Shown in pieces: positions 18,158 through 29,417 of a stretch of DNA of 64,000 nt. Both the position numbers and the translations under genes were made by a program. Under the pieces are notes generated by a model that did no database searches, was not told the origin of the DNA, and saw only the letters and a program-made list of their open reading frames with translations. This DNA is from Leidyana gryllorum EB-2025a (Eukaryota; Apicomplexa): positions 310,001 to 374,000 of the forward strand of contig JBLWGC010000104.1 in the NCBI GenBank assembly GCA_048772705.1, given 5' to 3'. Each line of letters begins with the position of its first letter. The first letter of the stretch is position 1.

Positions 18158-19770
18158 ATGGCCTCACCTTTCACCGGTGGAATTAAACTCAACGATGGCT
18201 TCCTCGTCGCTGCAGAGAAGAAGAAACAGCAGCAACAAGTCACTGACTCTGTCCCCGCGAAAGCTGTAGACTCAGCGGCTGCCGCTGAACCAACTGCACA
18301 ACAAAGTTGCTCCGAGTCACAGTCTCTACTCGTCAAGAAGGGCCTCCTGGAGGTTGTCAACCGCGGTGGACTCAAACCCATCCCCTCCAAACTATCTATT
18401 GAAGAACGGGTCCAACTTGCTCTCTCAGTCGGAGTCGAATGCGTACAACCTGATGAGCTCAAACGCCTCTTTGAAACCAAAGAACACCCCATTTGCTACG
18501 ACGGATTCGAGCCATCGGGCCGTATGCACATTGCTCAAGGCATCATGAAGGCCATCAATGTCAACAAGCTCACCGATGCTGGCTGTGTCTTTGTCTTCTG
18601 GGTCGCCGACTGGTTCGGAATGCTCAATAACAAAATGGGCGGCGATCTGCAGAAGGTGAGCAACAATCCCTCAAACAACTCGCTATACACATTTCTCACA
18701 GATTCGTAAAGTGGGCCAGTACTTTATTCATGTCTGGAAGGCTGCTGGAATGCGACTCGACAATGTTCGGTAAGCCGTTCGGCGCGCTACTGACAACTCT
18801 CTCGGCAGGTTCCTCTGGACCGCCGAAGAAATTGGCCGAGATCCAGAAGGCTACTGGCAGAGGGTGATGGACGTTGCTCAACGTAACAGCATCAGCCGTG
18901 TGAAACGGTGTGGCCAGATTATGGGCCGAACTGAGGGCGATGACCAGCCCTGCTCCCAGATCCTGTACCCCTGTATGCAGTGCAGCGATATCTTCTACAT
19001 CGGGGCTGACATTTGCCAGCTCGGGCTCGATCAGCGTAAAGTAAACATGCTCGCCAGAGGTAAGTCTAAGGCTGAGCCCGATGGGCGTCCGATGCCGTCC
19101 GGCTCGTGCTAAGCAGCGACATAAATGGCTTCTCCAGCCCTCCTTCGCTCAGCACACGCGTGTGTGCACAGGCGCGTGCTGCCATTTCCCTTCATTTACT
19201 GTGTCACCAATGTCGATCACACCTCTCTTTTGCAGAGTACGTCGACGACTGGAATGCTGCCCACAAGAAGGACTCAAAAGTCAAGTTGCGCAAACCGGTG
19301 GTGTTGTCGCATGGTATGCTCCCTGGACTCCTGGAGGGTCAAAGCAAGATGTCGAAATCGGATCCGGAGAGCGCAATCTTCATGGAGGACAGCCCAGAGG
19401 ACGTGAGGCGGAAGATCAAAAGGGCTTTCTGTCCGCCTGGGGTGCTTGAGGACAACCCTGTGGTTGCCTACATTGAGCAGCTGGTGTTCGGACGCTTGGG
19501 ATCATTCGAGATCAAGCGCTCCGAAGAGAATGGGGGAGATGTGAAGTTCAGTGATGTCGAGTCGTTCAAAAAGGCATATGCCTCGGGTGATCTGCACCCC
19601 GGTGATGTGAAGCCTGCGTTGGCGTCCGCGCTGAACGAGCTCTTGCAGCCAGTGCGGGATCATTTTGTGGTAAGTTATGGTACTATGTGTCCGTATCCGA
19701 GGGTTTTCAGAACGATCCCGAAGCGAAAGCGTTGCTGGCAGAGATCCGGTCGTATAAAATCACCCGATAA
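18158..19770 (+). CDS. Tyrosyl-tRNA synthetase, cytosolic
   Basis: Five exons (18158-18655, 18702-18769, 18809-19059, 19236-19669, 19711-19770) give 436 residues. The enzyme charges tRNA-Tyr with tyrosine for translation. It is the archaeal/eukaryotic class Ic form: the HIGH-equivalent is FEPSGRMHIAQG, a CPCSQI-type tyrosine pocket lies in QPCSQILYPCMQCSD, and the second ATP motif is KMSKSDP. An N-terminal extension of about 80 residues is low complexity (Ala/Gln/Lys). No C-terminal EMAP-II domain is present; the protein ends soon after the anticodon-binding region (YKITR). Three introns are 39-46 nt; intron 3 is 176 nt and carries an inverted CACACGCGTGTGTG tract. Confidence 0.95.
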
Positions 19771-19880
19771 AAATTATTTTAGTTGTAGAAAAAGTGTGTG
19801 TGAACAACCTACGAGTACAACAGCGTGGAATACGTTGGACATTCGAAGTATTACGAAAAAGTGACTGAAATTTGGTGTCC

Positions 19881-22049
19881 ATGAGGGTTTTGAGCTTTCT
19901 GGCAGCCTGTGTGGGCCTTCTCTTTACTGCGCAAGCGGACAGTCCTGTCGAAGGGCCCGTGATTGGTATCGATTTGGGTACCACGTACTCTTGCGTTGCC
20001 ATATACAAAAAAGGTCGTGTGGATATCATCCCCAATGACCAAGGAAACCGTATCACCCCTTCCTACGTCGCATACACTCCGACCGGAGAACGTCTCATCG
20101 GTGAAGCGGCCAAGAACCAGGCCACTCTCTACCCCGCTGAGACCATCTTCGATGTCAAGCGTCTGATCGGTCGTCGGTTTAGCGAAGAATCCGTACAGAA
20201 GGACATGAAGCTGCTCCCCTACGAGTTGGTGAACCGTGAAGGCAAGCCCCAGATCCGTGTGACTGTCGGTGACGAGAAGAAAATCATGGCCCCGGAGGAA
20301 GTGAGCGCCATCGTTCTCGGAAGAATGAAGGAAATTGCCGAGACTCACCTGGGCAAAGAAGTCAAGAACGCCGTGGTCACCGTGCCTGCCTACTTCAATG
20401 ACGCACAACGTCAGGCTACCAAGGACGCAGGTACGATCGCCGGGCTGAATGTGATCCGTATCATCAATGAGCCTACCGCTGCCGCTATTGCCTACGGTTT
20501 GGACAAGAAGGGGGCTGAACAGAACATCCTGGTCTACGATCTGGGTGGTGGTACCTTCGATGTGTCTCTCTTGACCATCGACAACGGTGTCTTCGAAGTC
20601 GTTGCCACCAATGGTGATACTCACTTGGGTGGTGAAGACTTCGACCAACGTGTCATGGACCACTTTATCAAACTCACCAAGAAGAAACACAACAAGGACA
20701 TCCGCTCCGACAAGAAGGCTCTTCAGAAACTCCGTCGCGAAGTCGAGAAGGCCAAACGTGACCTCTCATCAACTCACCAGACCACTTTGACCATTGAGAA
20801 CTTGCTGGAAGGCTTCGATTTTGAGGAGTCTCTCACTCGTGCCAAGTTTGAGGAGCTTTGCGCTGAGTTGTTCCAGAAGACCCTGAAGCCGGTGAAGAAG
20901 GTTCTAGAAGATGCCGACATGTCCAAAGACCAAGTTGATGAGATTGTGCTGGTCGGTGGTTCCACTCGTATCCCCAAGATCCAGTCTTTGATCCGTGATT
21001 TCTTCAATGGCAAGGAACTGAACCGCGGTATCAACCCCGATGAAGCCGTTGCCTATGGTGCTGCTGTCCAAGCCGGTATCCTCTCTGGCGAGTCGGATGA
21101 CAAGGATATGGTTCTCCTCGATGTCACCCCGTTGACCCTTGGTATCGAGACCGTCGGCGGAGTCATGTCTAAGCTCATCAAGAGAAACACTGTCATCCCT
21201 ACCACCAAAAGCTCCATGTTCTCCACTCACGTGGACAACCAACCCGGTGTCCTCATCCAAGTGTTCGAGGGCGAACGTGCCATGACAAAGGATAACCATC
21301 TTTTGGGCAAGTTTGACCTTAAGGATATCCCTCCCGCCCCTCGTGGAATGCCTCAAATCGAGGTCACCTTCTCCATCGATGCCAATGGTATCCTGAGTGT
21401 CCAAGCCGAGGACAAGGGTACCGGCAAGTCCGAGAAGATCAAGATCACCAACGACAAGGGCCGCCTCACTCCAGAGGAGATTGAGCGCATGATCAAGTAA
21501 GTTGGTTGCACCCGCTCAGTGGTGGGCTCGCGTGTGTGTGCGCGCGCGCGATTGTGTGTGTTTGGGCCCGGTGTCTCGGTCAAGGATCCTCCTTGCTCCA
21601 CGCTGCCCTGGCCACAGGGCTGCGTCTGGAGATGCTTGTGAGAGGGCTGGGGCTATCTGTGCTTTCGTGTGTCTCTGTCGTCAACTTTCTGACATTTTTG
21701 TGTTCGTAGGGAGGCTAAGGAGTTCGCTGACCAAGATGCTGCTGTGAAGGAGCGTGTGGAGGCTCGTTCCGGTTTCGATTTTTACCTTGCGGCTTTGAAA
21801 CGGCAGGTAGAAGACAGCGACAAGCTTGGTGGCAAACTTGAGGAGGATGATGTCAGCACCATCAAGGACGCTGTCCGTGACGGTGAAGACTGGCTGAACG
21901 ACAACCAGGATGCAGAAGCTGATGAAATCAAAGAGAAGCAAAAGGAGATTGAGACTATTGTGAATCCCATCATTGAGAAATTCTATAAGGGAGCCGGGGG
22001 CGCGGGTCCAGATGACAATGACGATGATGACCTGCATGATGAGCTCTAG
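19881..22049 (+). CDS. ER-lumen HSP70 (BiP/GRP78)
   Basis: Exons 19881-21496 and 21710-22049 give 651 residues. It is the ATP-dependent Hsp70 chaperone of the ER lumen, which binds unfolded secretory proteins. ATG 19881 opens a signal peptide ([20 protein letters not shown]). The ATPase domain has [29 protein letters not shown] and [13 protein letters not shown]; the linker and substrate domain include [16 protein letters not shown]. The protein ends DDDDLHDEL, the HDEL retention signal. Length and motif order are normal for the family. The single 213-nt intron is long for this region and falls in the lid domain. Codon use is strongly biased to C/G-ending codons, as expected for a highly expressed gene. 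Confidence 0.97.
21531..21564. repeat. Alternating GT/CG tract in the BiP intron
   Basis: A run of CGTGTGTGTG followed by five CG steps and then TTGTGTGTG lies 35-70 nt into the 213-nt intron. Alternating purine-pyrimidine DNA of this kind can adopt the Z form. It is not coding in any used frame. Confidence 0.7.
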
Positions 22050-22108
22050 ACGTGTCACAGTGTCTGATTAGTCAAATAGTATGGGGGTGTGCTCTTCGCT
22101 GACTAGAA

Positions 22109-24583
22109 ATGTTGCTTTGCCGTTCTCTTTCTCCCACAACAAACCTTCTCGTGCGCAAGCATCATGCTGCCCTCTCTCATAATGGTCGAGTAGTTGTGTA
22201 CGGAGGTGTATCGAGCCGTGATGGGGACAAGCCCGGCCAGATAGTAGTCTTAACCCCCAAGACGGGTCATTTGGCCCGGTACACTGGAGTGACTACGCAA
22301 ACCGAGACGGGATTACCACCGGTGCGGTCAGGTTTAAGTGCTGCGTCTGTGAGCATTGCACGAGAGTTGGTATGCGCTGATGGTGAAGGGAGTTCGGCTA
22401 AAGCTGCGGAAGGAGTTCTCGTAGTTGGAGGATGGCGTGGCCAAAAGCTAAAGGCTGGAGACAATGACCTATGGTTTCTGGAATGCAGCTTCCTCACCTG
22501 GAGTCGACCAAAGTCGACTGGGGACGTGCCAGGGCCCTCTAACTTTGCAACGCTTGATGTCATAACCCCGAATGAATGTATCTTATTTCGAGGTGGCGAC
22601 GGGACTCGAAACTACAATGAGCTGTCGACTTACAATCTCCAGACAGGAGTGTGGACGCGTCGGGAACCCACGACTGGGCCGAAACCTCTGCCCCGGAGCT
22701 GTCACGCTAGCTGCGTTTATGAGCAGCGTCTGTTCATTTACGGGGGATGGAACGGTAAAGAGGTGTTGAGCGATCTGTGGATGTGGTCTCATGGTGAGTG
22801 TGGCCGAGTGGTCGAGACACATTTTGACTTGTTGGGACAGACGCATCATTCTGGACATGTCTGGATCAGTCAGGAGGTTTGGAACCGGGTCCGCGTATTG
22901 AAGCGACTCTGTCTGTAGTCGGCGGTGAGTAAGGGAAGGTCGGATGTGTGAAACGGAGCGCGCCTTCTCTCTTATGGCAGATACGTTGGTGATCTTTGGA
23001 GGGCCCATGGGAAAGAAGGACAGTGGGTCAGGGGCAGCCGAAGCAATGCTAATTGCGGATTTGAAGTGCCGTTCATTCGAGAAGGGTAAATTGCAGTGGA
23101 AACTGCCCCCCTTTTCCGGGGGAGGCGAAGCTCCGAAAGCACGTGTTGGACATCAGGCAACAGTCATTGAAGACACGTTGGTTATATCCGGAGGCAAGGA
23201 ACTGTGCGCTCGGCCATACCCTTTGGAAGGAAGTGATCAATTCAAGCCCGCTGAGAGCATTTTGTATGTCCACTTTGATACTCAGGGAGGGTTCCCTCTC
23301 CCACGAGACACTTTGGATCTGTCGGGTCGGAATGAGCAGAGTCACTATCTGACCAAATTTGCGTGCGCCAATGTGCTCTCTGACGTTCGATTCGATGTTT
23401 CTGGGGTTGTGCTTCCCGCCCATCGGTTGGCTTTGGCGATATCCTGTCGAGTGTTCCGTCGAATGTTCACCACGGGTTTGGCTGAGTCACGTGGTGCCAA
23501 CAGCAAGCATCCGATCCCAATAAATCCAATTTGTGGCGCCCCCGCGTCAGTCTTTGAGATTTTCCTGCGTTTCTGTTACAGTCAAGACTTGGCGACATCG
23601 ATTCTGCATCAATCCATAGCTCCGTGGCACGGTGCTCATGCGCGTGAAGCACATTCTGCGCTCCTGGCGGGTATTTTGTCCAAAGTTGTCACATCAGTTG
23701 ACCACAGTCTCGTCCAACCCACCGACCCTGTTGACTATATTCGCGTCACTCTTCGTAAGCTCTCTACAATACTAAATCGTCACACTGATCACCGATACAG
23801 CCGACGAGCTCCTGGAGGCGGATGCACTCCCCCATTCCAAAGGTTTACTGGCTGAAAGTACTCAATTGGTCCTTCAGCTGCTCCAGGTGAGTGGGTCGTA
23901 GACTCTTCTCCCAGCGAGTGGGATTTCAGATCGCTGATGAGTTCAGCTGCGCCTCTTTGGAGGCGACGAGCGCTGTTCTTCTGGCAGCATTGGTCAGTGA
24001 CGAGTCGCAGTCCCTTATTTTACAAACTGCCGTGGCATTTGGTCAACGTACACTCATAGATTTTGTGGAGTGGAGAATGCGTCGAAAGGCTGACACTCGC
24101 TCACGATGGAGATTTGATGCCGGTCTCGAGATTCCGCAGCAGGACGAAGAAAAGAGAGTCAATCCTCCTACCGGGAAGGCAGATCGCCGTTCACTTTCGC
24201 CAAACCGTCCCTTCGACAACACCCCTGAGACATATGGCGGAATGACCTCACATACTTCAGAGTCTGGCGAGTCTGAGGGGGAGGCAGTGATGCATCCGGT
24301 TCCGTCCTTTGCCCCTCATCGTCGGCCGACGGGGAAAAGTGTTTATGAGAACAGTGAGGCGGTGCCGAATCGTCAGGAGCCCAAGAGATCAATGTCCGGT
24401 TGGATGCGGTTCAAACACAAGAGATCGAAGAGTGAAGGTGACGTGTCAAGTTTCAGATCGATGCACAGCAGCTGTCTGGATTCCGTCGTCGTTGAAGCTT
24501 CAGTGTCGAGAGTTGAACGATCTCCGGATTCTGCTGTTGGGAGACGCCAACGCATTCGAGCTAGGCTTTTAGGAAGGGCTTAA
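22109..24583 (+). CDS. Kelch-repeat BTB-domain protein
   Basis: Exons 22109-22793, 22841-22924, 22981-23754, 23801-23886 and 23930-24583 join in frame through introns of 43-56 nt and give 760 residues. The N-terminal half shows kelch-type blades (VVVYGGVSSRDG, GVLVVGGWRG, RLFIYGGWNGKEVLSDLW, TLVIFGGPMG, TLVISGGKEL). A BTB domain follows (LSDVRFDVSGVVLPAHRLAL, then CRVFRRMF). The C-terminal 200 residues are Ser/Arg-rich and disordered. Kelch-then-BTB is the order seen in LZTR1-like proteins; the opposite order is usual in KLHL proteins. BTB proteins of this kind often recruit cullin-3, which would make it a substrate adaptor, but that is inference. An AG (GACTAG) sits 2 nt before the ATG. The next gene starts 5 nt after the stop. 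Confidence 0.85.
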
Positions 24584-24588
24584 AAAAG

Positions 24589-25665
24589 ATGCCTCGCGAA
24601 AGGCCGTTACAGTTCGAATGGATCCCTTTTCCCTCGTTAGATGATGTTGAGAATAATCGGCTCGAACGTATTATGCGCGGACGAGACACAATGACCGCGA
24701 CCGGCCGTATGTTAGCCGAAACAGTGCTCAGTAAAGGGAACATCAATGACTTCCCACGGCCAAAGCTAACTGATCCCCTTATATGGGAGAAGTACGCCGA
24801 TGTATACTACGCAGGACAAGAAGTCATTATTGACGCAATGGACGTTGCCTACACCTACGGCGAACATAACGGATGTTTCGACTTCGCCGGAATACATGTC
24901 GCATTAGAGGCCTATTTGAAACAACCCAGAGTCCCCTTATTCACGGTGAGCTGACGTCCTCTCAACTCGGCTCAGAATGAATATCAATTAGGTAATCATG
25001 TTCACTCACGAACTCGCATTCTGGAGAGGCCGATACCCAATGTCAGACGACGAAGAGATTTTTCGCGAGGTGGGTTCGGAAAAACCGTCAGCATCATCAG
25101 ATGGCACGCGTCACGACTCTGTCCCTCTGCCTCCTCGTTGCTTCTTAAATGTCCGCCGGAAACTCACTCATCCCTGCAGGCCCTGGTGAAACAACGATTC
25201 TTTGCTTTGCTCGAAAGTCAGTCAATACGGCGTCCGCTCAGGATGGAGTGTCCTACTTACCACGCGGTGGTGGGGGTGATCGATCAAACGACTCTGCGTC
25301 TTCGACCAGCAACGCCCACTGAGGTGGATGAGAATATCAGAGAGGTTCAGCGAACTTTAGGGTTGTCCAAATCGGACCCACTGAGGGCCACCATTTATAT
25401 GGGAAGGGTACCTCGGACGCTGGGGCAATGGGTAACACTGTCAAGTATCGCAGAGGAAAAGGATGCCAAAATCGTGTGTAATAGTTATGAGCACCTGCCT
25501 GACTTGCGCTATTTGGATGACGGATTGATAGAGTACATCACCCGACACAAACTATTGTATATGTTCCAAACAGGGGACTCCTTTGTTGTTTGTGCAGACA
25601 CGACTGGTATAAATGTTGCCTCAAGACCGTCGTCAAGAGCATCATCGCGAAGACCAGAAAAATGA
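24589..25665 (+). CDS. Probable NYN-domain ribonuclease (Regnase-like)
   Basis: Exons 24589-24945, 24992-25069 and 25180-25665 (introns 46 and 110 nt) give 306 residues. The central part resembles the PIN-like NYN fold of Zc3h12a/Regnase: EVIIDAMDVAYTYGEHNG aligns with the family's VVIDGSNVA strand and loop, the next helix is GIHVALEAYLKQ, and a later acidic pair lies in RYLDDGLIEYI, followed by FVVCADTTG. The first Asp and the DD pair of the four-Asp active site are in place; the usual Asn of DGSN is Asp here. If active it would cleave RNA. There is no CCCH zinc finger. The 3' end of this gene is part of the tandem duplication described below. The family call is by eye and moderate. Confidence 0.55.
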
Positions 25666-25668
25666 AAA

Positions 25669-26567
25669 TACTCTGATTTAACAACTCGCTCTCTATAAGA
25701 CTCGCCTTTGAGCATTCTGATGAAAGCATGTGGAGCTATCGACAGATCCATCACATCTAGTTAGTTGATTTGGTAATAGATCTGGTTTGACATCAGACCC
25801 TCAAAGGTTCCACGGGCGGACTCAGTGACTCGGGTTTCTCAGCCCAAGTTGCGACAATGACGATTTCATCTCAAGATTTTCGATCAGAACACGAAGGTGA
25901 TACTTGAGGCGATGGAGATTTTCGTCAGGCTTCAAATTATAATCAGAGCGCCCATATTTGTTCATCCGCAGCAGGTCGGCATCGAGCGTCTCTCCTCCAA
26001 CATTGTTCAGTTAGCAGTCGATCCCGTCCTGACAAAAGTCACCCAACTTGGTGGCATAGTCTCCACAGGTGTTGTAGTCGAGAACGACGTCTGCTATCAG
26101 CATTTCTTTGATATAATTGGACTTCGCATCACGTCGCGCGCACGCAACAACTCGCAGTCCTTCATTTCGTCCAACTGGACCACCAACGACCCCACCACAC
26201 CCTTAGCCGCAGTACCCACCAAGCTCTCATCCTGCTTGAGACTCACCCGGCTTCATCAGACCGAGCCACGCAGTCATGCCTGGCCTGCCTGGCCTACCTG
26301 TACGTGGACACAGTATAAAATAGGGGAGAGTTGCCGAGATCTGAGGCTTCGATCACGTTGTCCCGCTAGAAAGAGGAGGGGTACAGCTTGACTGATATGT
26401 CATACGACCGCACATGTACGGGTCGACTGGCAGGCACCCGAACGCCGTCTTCCTCATTTCTTCCCTTAAATTTCGTTGGGGTCGCGGCATCAATAACCCC
26501 AAAATGGGTGTCGGCGTCTGGAAGGCCGATTGGATAGAATAGGGGTAAAGCCCTGAGTGGTGGACAT
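25669..26567 (-). pseudogene. Decayed copy of the medium-chain reductase gene
   Basis: This stretch matches the intact reductase at 27057-28100 along its length; for example, both 3' ends share TTTGAGCATTCTGATGAAAG and the peptide APHAFIRMLKGE. The start-codon equivalent is at about 26567 and the stop equivalent at 25669, where the stop has been lost. The copy is about 145 bp shorter than the intact gene, mainly through one deletion of roughly 120 bp near the middle of the 5' half, and the reading frame is broken elsewhere by stops and small indels. No frame spans it. It is a pseudogene from a local tandem duplication. Confidence 0.9.
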
Positions 26568-27056
26568 GTTGTCGAACCAGAACTTGGGTATAAAGGACCA
26601 CCAACCGATGTCCCAGCGCTTAAGAAGTACTCGGACCTCTGTGAGACGGGGCTCTGGTAGCCAAAACGCTATTAGTTCAACTTACAATGAAGTGCACTCA
26701 GCACTGAATAGAGTGCTTAGTCGAGTACGTCGTGTTGATCTGGAATGACCCCGACCACACACGTGTGTGTCGAGATACTGGCAGTATCTCCTAGGTAATC
26801 CGGTCACATGGGAGGAGCACTGTAACGTGCAACACGCCGACACAAAGTAACCATCGAGGCAATGGACTGTAGCAGCAATGAGAGATATTGAGAATGTGTT
26901 CTGGTGTCCTTGAACATGTAGCACTGAGGCGTCTCTAAGCTGAGTTGTCCCCCGGTTGTCCCCTAAAGCGCCCCTTGTTAGTGTAGATACAACGGGTAGA
27001 AATGTTGCTTCAAGATTGTCGTCAAAATCGTGATCGCGGAGAATAGAACAATGAAA

Positions 27057-28100
27057 TTACTCTAATTTAACAACTTGTTTGCCATGATTCTCGCCTTTGA
27101 GCATTCTGATGAAAGCATGTGGAGCCACCGACAGATCGCCTTTCATTTCGTCGATTTGATATTTGATTTGGTTTGACATCAAACCTTTGATGATGTCACC
27201 CACGGCCTCAGTAACTCCGAATTTCTGAGCTAAACTTGCGACAATGAAGCCTTGCATCTTAAGTTCTTTGATGAGTACACGAAGGTGATACTTGAGGCGA
27301 TAGGGAGTCTCGTTAGGTTTCAAGTTATATTCAGAGATTGCTCCACAGATGGCGATGCGGCCATATTTGTTCATTCGCAGCAGGACGGCGTCGAGCATCT
27401 CTCCTCCAACATTGTCAAAGTAGCAGTCAATCCCGTCCGGACACACTTCCGCCAACTTGGTGGCATAGTCTCCACAGGTCTTGTAGTTGAACACCACGTC
27501 GGCTTTCAGCTCTTCTTTGATATACTTGCACTTCTCATCACTTCCTGCGCACGCAACGACTCGCAGTCCCTTCATTTTGCCCAGCTGGACGACCAACGAC
27601 CCAACCGCACCATTAGCCGCAGTAACGAACAACGTCTCTCCTGCTTGAGGCTCACACACCTTCATGAGACCGAGCCAAGCGGTCATGCCCGGCATACCCA
27701 ATATGCCAATATAGTAAGATAGGGGGAACTTGCCAAGATCTGAGGCTTTGATGACGTTGTCAAGTGCGGGGTTCGGCTTGTGAACAAAGCTCATCTGCCA
27801 GGGAAAGAATCCCGACACGTAATCGCCAACCGGGTACTTGTCGTTCTTGGACTCCACAATCTTGCCTATCGCATAGCCATCGATCACTTTGCCCTTCTGA
27901 AACCCAGAGATGTACGAATCGGTCGACTTTGTCATACGACCACGCATGTACGGGTCCACCGACACGTAAACCAATTCCATCTTCAGCATCCCTTCCCCCA
28001 CTTCTGTAGGGGTGGGCACATCGACAACCTCAAAATCGGTGTCGGCATTTGGGAGGCCGACTGGATGTTCCTTCAAGGTGAGAGCGCGAGTGGTAGACAT
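27057..28100 (-). CDS. Medium-chain NADP-dependent reductase (prostaglandin reductase-like)
   Basis: An uninterrupted 347-residue frame. The protein belongs to the leukotriene B4 dehydrogenase / prostaglandin reductase branch of zinc-independent MDR enzymes, which reduce alkenal or alkenone double bonds with NADPH. Visible features: VSVDPYMRGRM near residue 45, the nucleotide-binding loop AANGAVGSLVVQLGK near 155, DCYFDNVGGEMLDAVL near 220, and RIAICGAISEYN. No catalytic-zinc cysteine cluster is present, as expected. I chose ATG 28100 (MSTTRALTLKEHPVGLP) because similarity to the family begins there; an ATG at 28151 would add an unrelated leader. The gene lacks introns and its decayed duplicate lies immediately downstream. 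Confidence 0.93.
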   Translation of the reverse strand: MSTTRALTLKEHPVGLPNADTDFEVVDVPTPTEVGEGMLKMELVYVSVDPYMRGRMTKSTDSYISGFQKGKVIDGYAIGKIVESKNDKYPVGDYVSGFFPWQMSFVHKPNPALDNVIKASDLGKFPLSYYIGILGMPGMTAWLGLMKVCEPQAGETLFVTAANGAVGSLVVQLGKMKGLRVVACAGSDEKCKYIKEELKADVVFNYKTCGDYATKLAEVCPDGIDCYFDNVGGEMLDAVLLRMNKYGRIAICGAISEYNLKPNETPYRLKYHLRVLIKELKMQGFIVASLAQKFGVTEAVGDIIKGLMSNQIKYQIDEMKGDLSVAPHAFIRMLKGENHGKQVVKLE

Positions 28101-28310
28101 GTTGCAGTATTCGAAATTCGATAGGAAAAAATACCGCCAAGTTGTCCCCACGATATTTGGGACGGCTGGGACATTGATGACACAAAGACTGTCAGAGCAA
28201 AATGTTATTGCATTGATGTTGAACTACCATTGTAGCTGTATACCGTACTCAGACTTGTCTGTCTGAACGTGGAAGCCGGACACACGTGTGTAGGGAGACA
28301 CTGCCAATGT

Positions 28311-29417
28311 CATCTCGTTGTGGGGTTTCTGGATGATGGTGCTCCCGGAATGACTTCTCGGTCAGGCTTGGAGTGGCTGGAGTGATTCGGATGTTTGACT
28401 GCCAACACTTATATCTGGACGTCTGATTAGTGAGGTGACCGGGCTATCAAGAGTGCAGAGTCTATTTGCGATGAATCACAGCAACTCGGTTTCATATTCC
28501 GCGACCCGATGGAACTACTCCCATCTCGAGAACTTTCCATTGGATCTTTCGATTTCCAACATTGTTTGAGACAGCAAGTGTTCAATCAACGAAGCGGAGG
28601 AGCAGAGCAAAAGATGTGTGGTTTTCAATTTTGAACATTGTATAGAGCAGCCCCAGCTTCAAATAGAAGGCGTGGGCGTCAGCAGCAACGACATAGTTGT
28701 AAGAGTTTCGCTCCCTGTCAGAGTTCCAGCTCCACAGCTATTGGGCTGTGCCCTTCTTTTTGACAGGGCGATGAGAGATCGCGCCGTGGCAACTTGGATG
28801 CAAATGTCATGGCAAGCAAAAGCGATGGTAGCCGTCCGTCTGTTTGCAGGAGTAGTTAGAAAGTTGTTCGAGCTCATATACTTGGCCCAGGGACACGTTT
28901 GTACGTGTGAATTGATTGAAGGACGATTTTGGGCGTAAGCGAGTGAGAGTGACAAACTTGTCATTGATTCATCCGAGATACTTCAAGTTGTGTCTTTGAC
29001 CTCTAATTGATCTCCAATCTGAGAAGTCGTGGGGGCGTGAAGCTTCGTTCTCTCTTCTGTCCCTTGCGTTCGGGGGGTCATCGAAGAGGGATCAAAGGTG
29101 GCACGGAGACGTTGGATATGTGAAATAGGGAGAAAGTCTTCCTCTCGAATTTTCACGATGTGCGTACTCGGAAGTATCCCAAAATCAGACAATGAGATCC
29201 GCACATATATGCACAAAAACTCACACATACACGCACGCTCACAGACACACACGGCTAGACCCAGATAGAAGGGAGTTTGTTGGGAATACAAAGCACAAAA
29301 GTGGTCGCGCACAGAATCCATCGATTCCCTCGATAGATTTGCGGAGGTTTTGAATCGACCCTCTTACTACCATCATCGATCGGGCAGCGCAGGTCGGAAG
29401 GGAGAAATTGAGGGCTG
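28311..29417. other. 1.1-kb region without a supportable gene
   Basis: Between the reductase upstream region and the 3' end of the LRR-like gene. Short open frames exist on both strands (about 100 codons at 28618-28938 plus and 28659-28964 minus), but they overlap each other and have no recognisable protein features. A CA/GT-rich patch lies at 29210-29250. I see no tRNA, no transposon ends and no splice chain that builds a longer frame. It is the largest apparently empty stretch in the window outside introns. Confidence 0.5.

Larger units (their letters stand above)
25594..28310. repeat. Direct tandem duplication, two diverged copies
   Basis: Copy A spans about 25594-26790, copy B about 26977-28310. 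Each holds, in the same order, the last 70 or so bp of the NYN gene, the reductase gene (decayed in A, intact in B) and its upstream region, including a CACACGTGTGT palindrome 180-190 bp above the reductase start. The 3' fragment of the NYN gene in copy B (about 26985-27054) is diverged and non-functional. About 190 bp between the copies (26791-26976) shows no similarity I can see and no gene. Confidence 0.75.

Noticed and set aside
28618-28964. Overlapping 100-codon open frames on both strands
   Set aside because: No start context, splice chain, domain or composition supports either; they lie antisense to each other.
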